Shown: positions 1 through 12,335 of the stretch, piece after piece
How positions within the stretch are numbered: the first letter of the stretch is position 1
Layout: each line of letters opens with the position of its first letter
Source of the DNA: Monosiga brevicollis MX1
Taxonomy: Eukaryota > Opisthokonta > Choanoflagellata > Craspedida > Salpingoecidae
Direction: 5' to 3'
Length of the DNA stretch: 64,000 nucleotides
Assembly (NCBI RefSeq): GCF_000002865.3
Contig: NW_001865042.1
Location: 705,419 to 769,418, forward strand
Made by a program: the position numbers and the translations under genes
The notes under the pieces: generated by a model
The model's input: the letters and a program-made list of their open reading frames with translations, nothing else
Told to the model about the DNA's origin: nothing
Database searches by the model: none

Positions 1-477
1 GTCGTCTCTTCCCATCCCATCCCATCTGGCACGGGTCGCGTGGGGTGGTACGGCTTGCTTGCCACCATTGACCGGCTTTTAGGCGTGGAAGAGGGTGGAT
101 AGTTTATATCGAAATGGGATAAAGCGCAATTTGGAGGCGCTGCCTGTATCGCGCTCAGATGATGTCCAATACGGTCTGTGCACTTCTGCATATAGCTTGT
201 TGGTACCGTATGGGCCAGCACTTATCAGGTGCAAAGCCTGGTCAAGAGCGTTCTTGTTCTAACCGGTCTCGATCTGCGGCGTTTGCATCAAGCAGGTCCC
301 AATCGGCTATGGTATCTCGCGGCCGGAGAGCCATGCAGGTGGGTCTAGGAGAGTATATCGGGGTCTCTGGCCGCATGTCGTTTGGCATCGGCTCAAGGCT
401 TGTAGCCTTTCTCGCGCAGGACGTGGATGAGGCGCTCACTTGTCTTGGCGAACTGTGGATGGTTGTCTTGATCATAG
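1..477. other. Upstream region, no gene resolved
   Basis: No conserved coding segment was recognised here. It probably holds 5' exons, an intron or the promoter of the kinase gene that follows, because the first recognisable kinase exon begins just after an AG at 476-477. Short overlapping frames on both strands carry no family motif. Confidence 0.4.
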
Positions 478-2014
478 GGGTGGGTTTGGGCAAGTGCATG
501 TTGCGTACATGGTGGCGGGGCGACGCAAGATTGCAGTCAAGTACTGCAAGCGATCAAGCAAAGAAAAGGTGTGCTTGCTTGTCTCAACTGTGCTGGCATG
601 TTGCATACTTATATTTGTGGTCAGCCAATTCATTATGCATGGAATCCTCCTTCTGCGCAGGAGGCACTGGGGCTTGAAAGTGAGCACAAGTTTCTTCAGC
701 GTTTGAATCATCCAGCAATCTGCCAGGTGTTTGCATTGGAACGGGCAGGGGATAAGCAGTACTTGGCCATGGAGTACTATGAGGGTGGCACGCTCAAAGA
801 ATTACTTTTCAATGCCGGCCAGCCGCGCTTTGAAGTCGAGCTGCAGTTTCAAGCTGCTTGCAAGTGCGAGAATCGTTTTCTGTGATCTGTGACGCTCACA
901 TCATTAGTACAGCTGCGATCTGCTGGTGTTGCCATCGCTCATTTTTTCTTTTTTGCTCGCCGCTTGCCTGTGCTGCTGCATCGATGGCTCGTGGGGAGCA
1001 GATACACGCGCCAGCTCATTGAAGGACTACACTACTTGCACACGGCGGGTGTGGCACACCTGGACATTAAGCCAGATGTACGTACCAAAGGAACGAGAAA
1101 AGGTGTTGCAATGCATCTGCCCGGCTGAGGGTGCTCATTGGTGATGCTGGGCTTTGGATGCTGGGCCGGCTTTTTGCACAGAATTTGATGCTGACAATCA
1201 ACCACGTGCAGCTGGTGGTGAGTTCCGCCGTTTGTGGTCGACGAAGCGTAACCGTGTCTGGATGGCGCGCTTTGTTTCACTTTAAATTTTGCATCATTGA
1301 CTAGATCATTGACTTTGGGTCAGCCCAAAGCCGTTCTGCGACTTCACAGCTCCCTGGCACGCATGGGTACGAGACTCAAGGACGCGTTTTCTCTTTTCTT
1401 TTATTTTTTTATTTTTTTTATTTTTTGGGGCCATCTTTGTCTCGCCAGTTGCGGGTAGCCCTTTTCGATCCGCGATGAAAGGGTGAAGTTTGGTCGGGAG
1501 TTGCGCGTCATGTGTTTCATTTTTCGACCGAGTCCATCTCATGAGACCGTTGTTGGGCATGCTCGGCAGTTATTCTGCACCAGAGCTATATGATCCAAGC
1601 TTGAGGACCGCGGGCGATTTGGCCACATGCGATGTCTGGAGTGCCTGCATGACGACCATCGCGATGTTGCTGGGCCGGAATCCAGACATTCCCGGAACGT
1701 CGTAAGGCTCGCCCGCTGAATCAGCGTTTTATTCACCCCCGCCTCTCAATTTGTAGACGTGCTCATCTCTTGTGGGCGGCTCACTCGTGCGCCTCCCTTG
1801 CTGGACGGATCATCTTAGAGAAGCAGCCCAGCAAGGACTGATGCAGCTTCGCCGTATTTATGGCAAACTTCCCGATTTCAACGAGTATGTCGAGCCATAC
1901 TTGACCTCTGCCCTGTGTCTCGATACGCGAGAGCGAGCCACAACTGAGGCTCTGCAAGAGCTAGCAATTTGTCTCGACCACAGCCTGTTGGACTCATTCC
2001 AACAAGAAGTGTGA
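478..2014 (+). CDS. Divergent protein kinase, 5' end unresolved
   Basis: Spliced Ser/Thr-kinase-like gene; the span starts at the first recognisable exon. Exon 478-568 encodes a glycine loop (GGFGQVHVA) and the VAIK-type lysine (KIAVKYCK). Exon 661 to about 862 follows in phase, with the helix-C glutamate (SEHKFLQRLNHP) and a hinge (LAMEYYEGGTLKELL). The next exon, near 1000-1075, gives the catalytic loop HLDIKPD, so the Arg of HRD is Leu but the catalytic Asp remains. The segment near 1130 reads LIGDAGLW, so DFG is DAG. The exon near 1550-1704 holds SYSAPELY and the helix-F region DVWSACM, and the last exon (about 1810-2014) gives the C-lobe. Known: HRD and DFG changes can lower activity but do not prove a pseudokinase. 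Substrate and family are unknown. Exon joins near 1076 and 1700 and the true start are uncertain. Confidence 0.65.
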
Positions 2015-2255
2015 TACCTTTTCGATAACTACCAAGTAAGATGCTACGTCCTGTCCTTCTCTTGTGCGTTGTGTGCGCGCCTCGAGAAAAATTGACACTG
2101 ATCCATGCATCTGTTCAATGGGTTGGCGTCGCCAGCGTGAGCTTGGGGAGCCAACGTTGTCATAAGACCAAACAATTTTTGCATGCATGCACCTTCAGTA
2201 TCCTTAAAAAAATAAAAACGAAACAAAGCTTGACAACCAACACTTGCTTTTGCGC

Positions 2256-2316
2256 ACATGTGTGTGTGTATGCGCGTGTATGTGTATGTGTATGTGTATG
2301 TGTGTGTGTGCTGTTG
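2256..2316. repeat. GT-rich microsatellite
   Basis: Interrupted (TG)n/(TATG)n tract between the kinase gene and the EF-hand gene. Confidence 0.85.
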
Positions 2317-2458
2317 TCAAGTAGCTGGTTGTCAGACGTTTAGGTTGCAGTCCTGAGTTTTGTTGGCAACAATGGATTTTTCATTTTTTGTTGGATGAGC
2401 TGTGGCTCGGATTTGAGCTGCAGTCACTCCTTGTGGCAAGAGCGAACGGAGCAAGAGC

Positions 2459-3435
2459 ATGGGTTCGGGAGCCAGCAAGGGGGCTGCGGCGCCCGTGGCG
2501 TCATCTGGGCAGGAAAGCAATGCCGCCCCGGTCGCCCCGGTGGCGCCGCGTGGAAGCCAGAAGCGACGCACCTTGCGGAAGCAGCCCAAAACGCCGGAGC
2601 CGGCACCTGCGCTAGCTGCAGCAGAGACGCGTCCTCCCGTCTCGAACGGTCTCGCCAATACCGGCGCCAAGGTGACGGAGGAAGATCAAGTCAAGGCCTT
2701 GCAAGATCGCAATAAGGAGCTAGAGGAACAGCTCCGACAATGCCAAGAGGTGAGCTTGATGAAACTTGCTTGAATTTGGGTGATCGCATCCTGGCTCCGG
2801 CTGACCCAAGGCATGTCCACGATGAAATACGTGCAACGATCACAGGCAAGCAAGAGCAAAACCCTCGAGACAGCTGCCAGCAATCGTTTGCCTCCGATCA
2901 AAAACGTTTGTGCCCGCCGTTGTCCAAACTTTGGACCTTGTCCTGCCAATCGTGTTGAGGCCCTGACTCACACCCTTTCAATCATAATTAGCGACGAGAT
3001 TCGTCCGTCAAGGCCGAGCTCAAGCAGACAAAGTCAGAGCTCGCCAACGCCCAAAAGCAACTCAAGCTGGCCGAGCAGCAGCTGGCCAAGTCGCGCCGAC
3101 AAGTATGTTAAACACCCTAACGACCCTTGCTGCATCCATCTGCTCCCGCTCACTCATTGTGACAAAATGTTGCTTGTCCCCCCGCACCCCCCCTCCAATC
3201 CTTGGCTTGTTCTCGGGTCAGAGCAATTCAAATCTGCCCACCACTGAAACTGGCCAAAACGACAAGCTTAAACTGCGACAAGCCCTGGCGCGCATCCGTG
3301 AGCTTGAAAGCAAGCTCGGCGTTGACAATCTCAATACGCCCACCATGCGCCGCCTCTCCACTGTCTCCCTGACTTCCCCGCTTGATGTGGATGGAGACGA
3401 GCTGCAAAACCCGGCTCCCGTGCGTTTGTCAACTC

Positions 3436-3478
<43 letters not shown>

Positions 3479-5505
3479 CGCACACATGTACATCATGTCA
3501 TGATCAGCATCCAATTTTGGCATGCCCATGACCTTGTGAATGGTTAGCCGGATTCAGCGTGGTGCTGTTTTTGGCAATGTAGACGAGTATCTTGGGCTGG
3601 GATGATGCTGTCACACCAGAGGGTTTGGAGCAGGCCTTTATGACCTTTTACACCTTTCGTAGCGTGGTGGAGCCCAGTCTTGAGCTTCGTACTGCGGAGC
3701 CGCCTAAACTACCTGAGAATTTGGGTAAGCTCCCTGACCGCCCGTTCCATCCCTTTGTCAAGTCCTGGCAATGATATCTGTTTGTGGCGCGAATCGATCC
3801 TTCTCCAGATAAAGCAGCCATTGCTAAGAAGCTGCTTGGCAGTCGAGAGAAGACATTTGAAGATTTGATCTCCTATGACCGTCTCCAGGTACTGCTGCCT
3901 CTTTCAGGCCATGTAAAACCGTCTGATGCCGCTTCCCTTCTCACCACTGCATGGACTGTAATGTCGATGCTGCTCACTCAACTTGACTGGTCGTATGGGA
4001 CGTTGTCGCGATTCCTTGCGTGTCTGCCCCATCTCTTGCTAGGAGGCTTGGGGCCAAGTGAATCTGCGGAGTACGTGTTTGCACGAGCTGCCTCGCACTC
4101 GCTCGCTCACACTGTCGCCTTGGCTTCTCGACTTTGCTGTACAAATAGCCATTCATTTAGTGCCTCATCCATTTGTCGCCTGGCACTGCTGCAGATCTTG
4201 GTGGTGCATCCGTGCGCAGCATCCATCAATTGCTCAAGAAAAAGTTTCCCGACTGGCAATTGACGAAGCGTGGCTTCCGTCGGGCCTACTGCCGCGTTTT
4301 GTCTCAGGATGGCGATTACATTTGCTGGATTCGACAGCACGAGTTTGCTTGGTTGCTGCATGGCGCATTTTGGTACGAGCTCTGTTGGCCGTTTCTTCCA
4401 GCAGAGGACGTTGATGCCAACCAATGGGTCACGCAAGAGCAATTTGTCAACATTGTCAAGCAGCTCGGTGCCGGCCTGAGCCAAGAGGATATTGAAGCGC
4501 AATGGGCGTCCCTTGACAGTTTTGGCAACAGTGCCACTACGCTGGAGGCCTTGATTCTCTTTCTCATCCGTCTCAGTGGTCTGGAAGCGTCGATGCAAAC
4601 CATTCAGCTCACGTGGGCGGAAAAGATGCGTCAAAAGCGCCGTCTGTACTCACAAAGTAGGTGGCTGCTATTTTATTGCCGTCTTGCGCGGGTTGCGACA
4701 GTTCGTGCCTTACTTTACTCTCGCTGATTCCGGCCGGCCCATGCAGGTGAGCGTGCGCTATCGAGCCGCTTGCAAGTTTCAGAGGCGCTGCAAGATCGAA
4801 TGATGGACTTGACCACCGATGAGTCTCTCGAGGTATGGGCACAAATAAGAAAGAAGGAGAGGACGCATGAACACCCCTCCCCTCGCATCCACGCAGCCTC
4901 ATGCTGGTCTATGGGTGCAACCTTCCACTGTTAATCTCAACCCTTGCTTGCCTGCCCCGAATATCGTTCATCATCTTGCAGCAACTATGGCATTCCATCG
5001 ACTCCAATCGTACGTTTACGCTGTTATCATGCACAAACTGCGCGCTCCAGGTGGCACATTGATACGTTGTTATGTATCCGTAGGCTCAGGCAGTGCATCG
5101 GTGAACGAGCTGTCTACCATGTTGCGAACGGTCAAGCTGACAATCAAACCTCCTGTTATTATGGAGGCACTTCACTGGACGGACCTTGACGAGGTGCCTA
5201 GTGGCCCTCCGTCCATCCCCGAGAGCCAATTGGCCGGTTTTGTGAAGCATTGTCTGATTTTCCAGCAAATCTTTGAGGTGTTTGAGAAGTTGGACATTGA
5301 CCACGATCGACGAATTGAGCGTGCCGAGTTTGGCAAGGCCATGGCCGACATGGGTTTCAAACTCAAGGACAAAGAGCTCGACCGCGAGTTTAAGCTTTTG
5401 GATCTCGACAACAGTGGTCGAGTCACGTTTAAGGAATTGTGCGAATATCTCGTGGATGTTTACAGTCACTCGGGCTTCACTTCAGACGGTCGGTGGCAGG
5501 CGTGA
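2459..5505 (+). CDS. N-myristoylated coiled-coil EF-hand protein
   Basis: The multi-exon gene opens with MGSGASK, a strong N-myristoylation signal (Gly2, Ser6, Lys7), so the product probably sits at a membrane. Exon 1 (2459-2749) has a Pro/Ala-rich stretch and then a coiled coil (KALQDRNKELEEQLRQ). Exon 2 (2992-3102) and exon 3 (3222-3419) continue the coiled coil in phase. Later exons start near 3582, 3824 and 4196. The large exon to about 4656 is a helical segment with degenerate EF-hand character. The last exon (about 5083-5505) holds two good EF-hand loops, DIDHDRRIERAEF and DLDNSGRVTFKEL, so calcium binding is likely. It precedes another gene whose product also begins with MG. I do not recognise an ortholog. 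The joins near 3890-4196 and 4750-5080 are less certain than the two ends. Confidence 0.7.
3441..3471. repeat. (CA)n microsatellite in an intron
   Basis: About 15 CA units just after the donor that ends exon 3 of the EF-hand gene. Confidence 0.95.
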
Positions 5506-5821
5506 TCAAATGCCCTCCTCTTCTCTTTTGCTCCCAACCCTATTTTGCATGTCGAGGTGTCATGGTTGAGTCTGCGCTTGAGTTATATTCTTTTGGGATT
5601 TGCAGTTAGGCCCTCACAATGCACCATCTTCACTGCACATGCTTGCCACTTCTCGTAGGCACCATCAGCGTCGATTTGTGCGTCAATACCATGGCAGCCG
5701 GTAAGCATGGTACTCCAACAAGCACCAATCACCCAATCAAATGTCTGCTGTTTTTCTTGCTCGTTGATGCCCTTGTGCCTACCACCCACGGCTACTGACA
5801 GCACCCTCGGAGGCTTTGAAA
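5506..5821. other. Intergenic spacer
   Basis: 316-base gap between the EF-hand gene's stop and the next ATG. A short reverse-strand frame at 5583-5804 has no recognisable motif. The segment probably contains the 3' UTR of one gene and the promoter of the next. Confidence 0.5.
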
Positions 5822-8800
5822 ATGGGCAACCAATTTGGACACGTGGTCAACACGTTTTCCAGCTTTTTGGCGGATAACTTTGCCGTGGAAAAAACCAAAG
5901 TAAGGTTTCAAACGCAGCTCTCATGCCCAAGTCAACTTGCAATTCTCTTCCTTTTTCTCTGGATAAAAACATCAAGACGCTCATTCCAATAAACGCGTGG
6001 ACAGGTGCGCTTCGCCGTGGATGGTGAATTCAGCGATGCGGCGACGCGCGAGGAAGCAGCCGTGTTCACCTCGGACCCTGCCAAGGCGCAGGAGCTATTG
6101 GCCAAAGCCGAGGCTCCTGCTTCAGCCCAAACGGATTTGTCGCGCGCAGTGACAGCAAGTGCTGCTCGTCGATTTCGTGCCCCTGCTCGGGTTGCCTTGA
6201 TTGCACCTAGCGAGGAAGCCACTTACTGCTATTCAGTGGCCCTCACACAAGCGGCCTCCCTCTGTACCCGCCATCACATGACGCCAGTGTTTGTCCTCTC
6301 CCAAGCCAACCTGGAGAACAAGACAGTGCAACAATTTGCGAGTTTGTATGGCAGCCCGGTGCGGCCAGCCAGCGTTTTTCTGGCCATGGACGATCTGCAT
6401 GTTATCTCTTGCATCGACGAGTCGCTTGACATTGTACCCTACTGGACCGACATTGTTCGCGTGCACAACACTTGGATCCAAGCGCGGCAAACCGACCCGC
6501 TGGCCACGCGTGACGTTGTTTCCGTGTTGCCCGCTGAGGGTCTTCACGTGCCCATGACACGGCGTTCCGTCTTTGGTGCCGGTCGCTTTTTGCCCGTCTG
6601 CCGCCGCGGGGATCAAGGCATCTCGCGTGCACTCAGTCAGGCAGTTGCGCTAGCGCATGACGACTGCGAAACCAAGAGCAAGGTTCCTGCGATCATTGTT
6701 TAGTAAGTTTGCGAGCCTGGTGTTTGTGGCGGCTGTTCACGATGACCGCGCTTGCGTCCCACCTCATGTCTGGCTTACATTTGTACCTGATTGACAGTGC
6801 CTTCAAAGGACAGGCCGTGCACTTGGACGAGGCGACGATGGCCAAGCTTCAAAGCCTGCCACGCTTGGCTGTTTTGGTCGTGAATGTGGACGGTACCAAG
6901 AGTTCCGAGGAAAATCATGAATCATTGAAGCAGCTGATCAATTGTCAAGTTTCCTTTGTCAATCTGGATTCCCCAGATGCGGTCGGCAATGAACTTCTCA
7001 AGCTGCGTTCGGAGGCACTCGCTTCGTCGTCAGCCATGAGCTGGGTGGGACACCTGGCTCAAGCCGTGGGCTCGGCAGCGCAAATTGCGCCGTTGGGCAA
7101 GACGGGAGCCTTGCCCAGCACGCTCACCTGGCCAGCTCGTGCCGCAGAGCAGACGAATGGCAACCAGCAGCTGCAGGTAACTTATGAGGACGAGGATGGC
7201 ACGGCCGCGCAGAACGTGGGCATGGACATCCGCACCTATTTTGATGCGTTTGCTGCCTTGGCGCGGCGTGACCTTGGTGCTTTGACGCTTCGGGCTATGA
7301 ATGAAGGCAATGAGGCAATCACGGGGCTTCAACACCTGACCGAAGCAGTGCAAATGTTGGCTGCCGCTGCCAAGGAGGATGTGGCGCGAGCCGAGGGGGA
7401 GCGTGATCGAGCTGCGTCATTGGCCTCAATTCCTAACAAGGAGGACGTTACACTAGCTTATGCGGGTTTGATCCAGGCGCGTCGTGACGTGACGCATCAG
7501 GTGCAACGCATGGTCGATAATGCGGCTCTTGAGTACAAGCGCTTGTCCGAGCAGGTCGTTCAGGTCCAGGCTGAGCTCAAGCCGTATCAAGAGTTGTCGG
7601 CCGACCTCTTTGCTTCCGCGGCAAATCACGACTGGACTCAATGCTCCCAAGCTTGGTCATCGCTGGCTGGCTTTATCGAGCAACACAGTGCGGCACTGGA
7701 CGATGTCTTGCGTCAACTCAAGGCGACCATCGAAGCAGAGCTGCCCGTTTTGCTTGGCAAGGTGGAGCTGCTGTGCAATCAGTTGCCATCTGATTTGGTG
7801 CCGCCAACTCATTAAATTTTTGTTCTGGACGTGAGCGGCTCTGTTCGTGGCTTTGGTGCAAGCCAGTCCGTCACGGACGTGCTCCAAAGCCTTTATTCTC
7901 AGTATTATGCTGACGACGTGGTGCGTCGATCTGTCGACTCAGTGTGCATTGTTCCAGTGCCTGGCCCTAGCCAGGCTTTTGCGGAGCGCCCAGAAGCTCT
8001 CGCACAGTTTCAGATCAGCGAGAATGTGGTGGACTACTTTGTGTCCGCTGAGCAGGTGTGGGACCTTGTGAGCAAGGCTGCTGGGTTTGCTGCCTCGCGC
8101 AAAGTGGTTGTCAATATCATGTAGGTCATGCACGCGTGGAAGTGATTTTGTCGTCCCCGCAAGTCTTTTGGTCTTTTCAACCCCCCATCTTGTTCATTGC
8201 CCTTGTTCATGCTCGCTCTTGATCGGGGGGGGGTTCCCATTGTGAATTCACTCCTCCTTCCTCCCCATCCTCGCTCTCGCTACGTGCTACTTCTTGACTT
8301 CTCACGGAACGCGCGGCCGTGCTTTGAGTAGCTCGGATGGCATGTTGGATAGCTTGATACCGCAGTTGCTGGGCAAGCACGATTTTGCCGCTGGCTGGAC
8401 CATCAATACGATGGTCGTGGGCCCACATGTCGACTCGATGGCAGCACGCTGCTTGGCCGCAGCTGGTGAAGGGTCCTTCTGCCAGACCACAACTCATTTG
8501 GCACACGCACTCAGCGACATGCCCTACCCCTTGGATTTCGCACTTCTTGATGCATTGCCAAAGTGCGCAGAAGTGGCCAAAGTAGCCTTCGTCCCGAGTA
8601 TTGTGCAGCCGTCTCGGCTTGCACAATCGGCAACCAACAGCGACCGCGTGCGGGTAAGTCGAGCCATGCATCCGGTAAGGTTGACACAGCTTCTCTTGTG
8701 GCTTCTGTCCTCACAAGCTCGGTGGCGTCGCTTGTGCCGCACAGATGATGCTTTTGGCTTGGGTTAACGCAGCGTTGGGGCGCGAGTCAGTGGCTACATT

Positions 8801-11428
8801 TGATTCTCTGGATGAGTTTCAGCAGGACGAGGGGGCTGTCATTCAGCTGATTGACAAGCTCTGTGGCGCAGCTTCGGCCAGTCCAGACATGGCGGTAAGT
8901 TCAACACAGCCACACGCTCTGGCAAACATTATCGGTGGCCGACTGATGCATGGGGATTTATGGGCGTTTTATTTGTTTTTACCATCCAGCGAGCACTCGA
9001 GCTCTTCCACCGCACTTTCTCCGGCAAGCAGCTGGATTCCAAGTTTATTACAGGTTGGTCTGAACTGAGCGATCCAAACAGAGCCAACCGTTTTTGACTT
9101 GGGGGGAGAAAGGAAAGCTGTTGGCACGCTGTCCTTCTTGTTGGTCTGCTGCGCTTGCTCGAACCGCATATCTATTTTGACCCGCGTTGCTGTTTATCGT
9201 CAAAAGGAGCTGGCCACACTTTTGCCAAAACATTGTACATCATGTACCGGCTGGTGGCAACCTCGAAAGAGACGGCAGATGTGAAAGACTTTGTACGTGA
9301 GGAAAACGGTGCTCGAGCGTCAAAGTTGAAGGTCCTGATGGGACTGGACAGGAGGCGGCTTTGTGCGGGCGTTTTTAACACTGTGGTGCTTATTTTATCA
9401 GGTCGCAATGGAACTTCAAGGCTTGGGGCTGGAGGTACCCGATTTTTCCCAGGTGCGCACCCGTGATAGCTAGCCCAAGCACGCTTGGCACTGCCACAAT
9501 TTTGCGTCATGATTTGAGGCTGATGTTTGCAACGTATGTCACAATGCCTAGGCGTGGACCTCGGGCAAGTTATTCCTCCATGTGTTGGAGCGAATGGTGC
9601 CAGGCTCGACGCAGGGTAAGTTCGGCCGTGTCTTGAACAAGCACAAGGTTTTGGTGTTGTTTTGGTGTTGTGTTTTCTTGGCAGCCTGTTCCTTTTTCCT
9701 TTTTTAACTTTTCGCCCTTTCTGACAACGTGGTTCCTGTGTGTGTGCGGTTGGTTTCAAAATTACAGCGGCTTTGACGCTGCCAGCAGATAAAATGTTGG
9801 CCGAGTTTTTCAAGGTGGCTCAGAAGGAGCTCAACACCCAGTTTACTACCCAACCCTCTGATTTCCACTCGGGCCATTCAGAGCGACCCGTTATACAGAC
9901 GCTGGCAGCGCTCATGCAAAGCTTCGTTGAGCATGCCTCGAGCAAGGCGATTGCGGAGGGCTTCAAAGCGTCAGCATCACTCAAGGCGCTGGAGGACAAG
10001 CTCGCGGATGCCGTGTCTTGGGCAACGGAGGTGCACGAAGCTGGTCAAGAAGACGCGACGCGAGCCGCTGAGGTAGCCGAGGGGTTGATTTCAGCCCTTG
10101 AAGGGCTGCCCGAGGATGTCCAGGCCCGACTCAAGCAGCAATGCCGAGAATACCAGTTGGCAATTCAGGTATGACCTGGCTTTTTTTTTTTTTTTTTTTT
10201 TGAATGCATGGTGGATTATTTTGAGAATGAGTGAGCCAGTGCTCATTTGTTGGTGGGTCGAATGGTCAATGCTTTTGTTTTCTAGGATACGGTGGCAGAC
10301 TTGAACGAGCTGCCCGACTTTATCAAATGGAGTCAGGAGGTCGGCAAAGAAGTTGTGGCCCTGCGGGCGACAGCAGACAAAGCGACAGGGGAGATCAAGA
10401 CGCGACAATCTACAATCACTTGGCAACGGGATTTGTTGGTGGTGCGGGACCGCGCGCTTGCTCTGGAAAAAGTACAAGAACGTGTGGCTGTTCTGGAACC
10501 CATGGTTGAGGAGCGCTTGAACCAAGCGGAGCGCAAAGCCTTTGGGGCCGTGGACAAGTTGACAAAGGACTATGAGGCAGGCAAAATTCGCACGCCAGGC
10601 CTGTTTCACTTTTGTAAGTTTCAAGCATGCACGCGGGTCAAGTCGGCCGCGGACGTAGCTGTGGGTCAAGGCAGTTGTACGTATTTTCATGGGCTTTTTG
10701 TGCTATGAATAGTGTTTGGTCTGGACGAGAGCGGATCGATGGGCGGCGACAACTGGGATGCATTGCTCAACTCTTACAGCAGCTTTATGCAGTCACGTGT
10801 GCACGATGAACTCAACCTGGCGGATCGAGTGACGGTGGTACAATACAGCGACCGGGCGCGCACGACGCTGGCGAAAGCGAGTATGCGTGAAGCAGCGGCA
10901 TTTGTGCCGCAGATGAACGGAGGAGGCACCGACTTTAACGTGGCCATTCAGGAGTTGCGAGGGCAAGGCAAGACCATGTCGAACATTTTCCGTCCCGTTC
11001 TCATCTTCATGTAAGCAATATCAACGATGGTGGCATGGGGGAAGCTCGAGGGAGTGTGATCTGAGCGCGTTGTTGTGCGTGACGGCGAACAAACTGAGTG
11101 AATGCGGGTGAATTTCTGTGTGAGCGTGCTGCGCATGTGGCTCATTCTGTCGTGGCATGGCATTGATAGGTCGGATGGCCAGGCCTATGATCCACGAACT
11201 GAGCTGGAGCGCATGAAGGCTGAGTTGCCGCACATGTCTTCCTTTATGGTGGCGTTGGGGCCCAATGCGCAGGTGGCCGTGTTGCAAGGCATGGCTGAGT
11301 TGGTAGGCGGTCGATTCCAGCATGCATTGGATGTATCAGACCTACAACGCTCCTTTACCGAGGCTTCAAAGCAATCCGAGGCTCGCCCCAAGCTCACCAA
11401 GATCCGCCGCCGAGCTCGCGGCATGTAA
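5822..11428 (+). CDS. Tandem VWA-domain protein with an in-frame stop
   Basis: Large spliced gene, not recognised as any named family. Exon 1 (5822-5899) starts MGNQFG, a possible myristoylation site. Exons 2 (6005-6702) and 3 (6798 to about 8120) join in phase. A novel N-terminal region and a helical segment lead to a first VWA domain with the MIDAS motif DVSGS near 7831. Fifteen bases before that ORF begins, TAA at 7813-7815 interrupts the same frame, yet the frame on both sides looks coding. More exons encode helical regions (about 8331-10600). A second VWA domain then has a full MIDAS: DESGSM near 10724, GGGTDF near 10922 and TDG after the intron ending near 11169. The C-terminus is basic. 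Known: VWA domains bind ligands through a metal ion. Alternatives are two genes, a pseudogene or a sequence error at 7813. Confidence 0.6.
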
Positions 11429-11755
11429 ATGAAGTTGAGGAGAAGAAGAAGAAGAAGAAGATGAGACTGTTGTTGTTGTTCGTCAAAGAGGCATGGCCAT
11501 TCTATAATATGTATTTTGACAGACCCATGTCATTGACCTCCTCGGTGACCCGAGAACAGGCGGGAGTGAGGGAGGGAGTGAGCGAGCCGGAGATGCTCAA
11601 GCTCTTGAGTTTTGGCGATGGCCATCCCATACCCTCTCTAAGGATCTACCTGCCTTTGGAAATTGATCCAAAAAGTTTCCCATACATGAAAAACGAACCT
11701 CCTTTTTTTTTTTCCTCCCTGGTTGATCGTCACCCTTTTTCCAGCAGCCCAGCAG

Positions 11756-11758
11756 TTG

Positions 11759-11801
<43 letters not shown>

Positions 11802-11802
11802 G
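11756..11802. repeat. (GTT)n trinucleotide repeat
   Basis: About 15 tandem GTT units, intergenic. The reverse strand would read poly-Gln, but the surrounding frame has no coding character. Confidence 0.95.
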
Positions 11803-12218
11803 CACAACAGCAATAACTAGGCCCACGGGTACGTGTTTGGCCCAGTCGCACTGGTTCAGGCAACAAAAGGGGGAATCGCATCATCATCATCACACAATGG
11901 GTGGAAGGTAGCGAAGGGTATGGATCTGACTTTGAGCCTGTTCCTCGTGCCCTTGCCCGTTCCCATTTCGCTACCCAAGTATGGTAGTAGAAGTCCATAG
12001 TCTGAATCTTCGCCACCGCATCGACCAAGGCGCGTGCCTGAAGGGAGAGAGGGCAAAGCCACAGCACCCAGTCACGGCCTGCCACGTAGATTCGCTCAGA
12101 ATGTTCTGTCAAACCCTTTTGCACACTTCAATAGTGGGACGCCCCCCGCCTTTGCCTCTTAACCTTTGACCTTAACTGGTGCTTGCTGCTTTTGTTCCTC
12201 CCTCTGTTTGGTCTCGTG

Positions 12219-12282
12219 CGTGTGTGTGTGTGTGTGTGTGGAAGATCAGTTTGCTTCTTCGTGGTACGCAGCCCATCCTTCT

Positions 12283-12330
<48 letters not shown>
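12219..12330. repeat. Paired (GT)n microsatellites
   Basis: Two (GT)n tracts, 12219-12240 and 12284-12330, separated by about 43 bases of unique sequence upstream of the RTK gene. Confidence 0.95.

Positions 12331-12335
<5 letters not shown>

Noticed and set aside
9172-9813. 213-residue minus-strand frame opposite the VWA gene
   Set aside because: No family motif, overlaps exons of the plus-strand model, and is low in complexity.
11638-11826. Poly-Gln reading frame on the minus strand
   Set aside because: It is produced by the intergenic (GTT)n repeat. The flanks have no coding character and no splice support.
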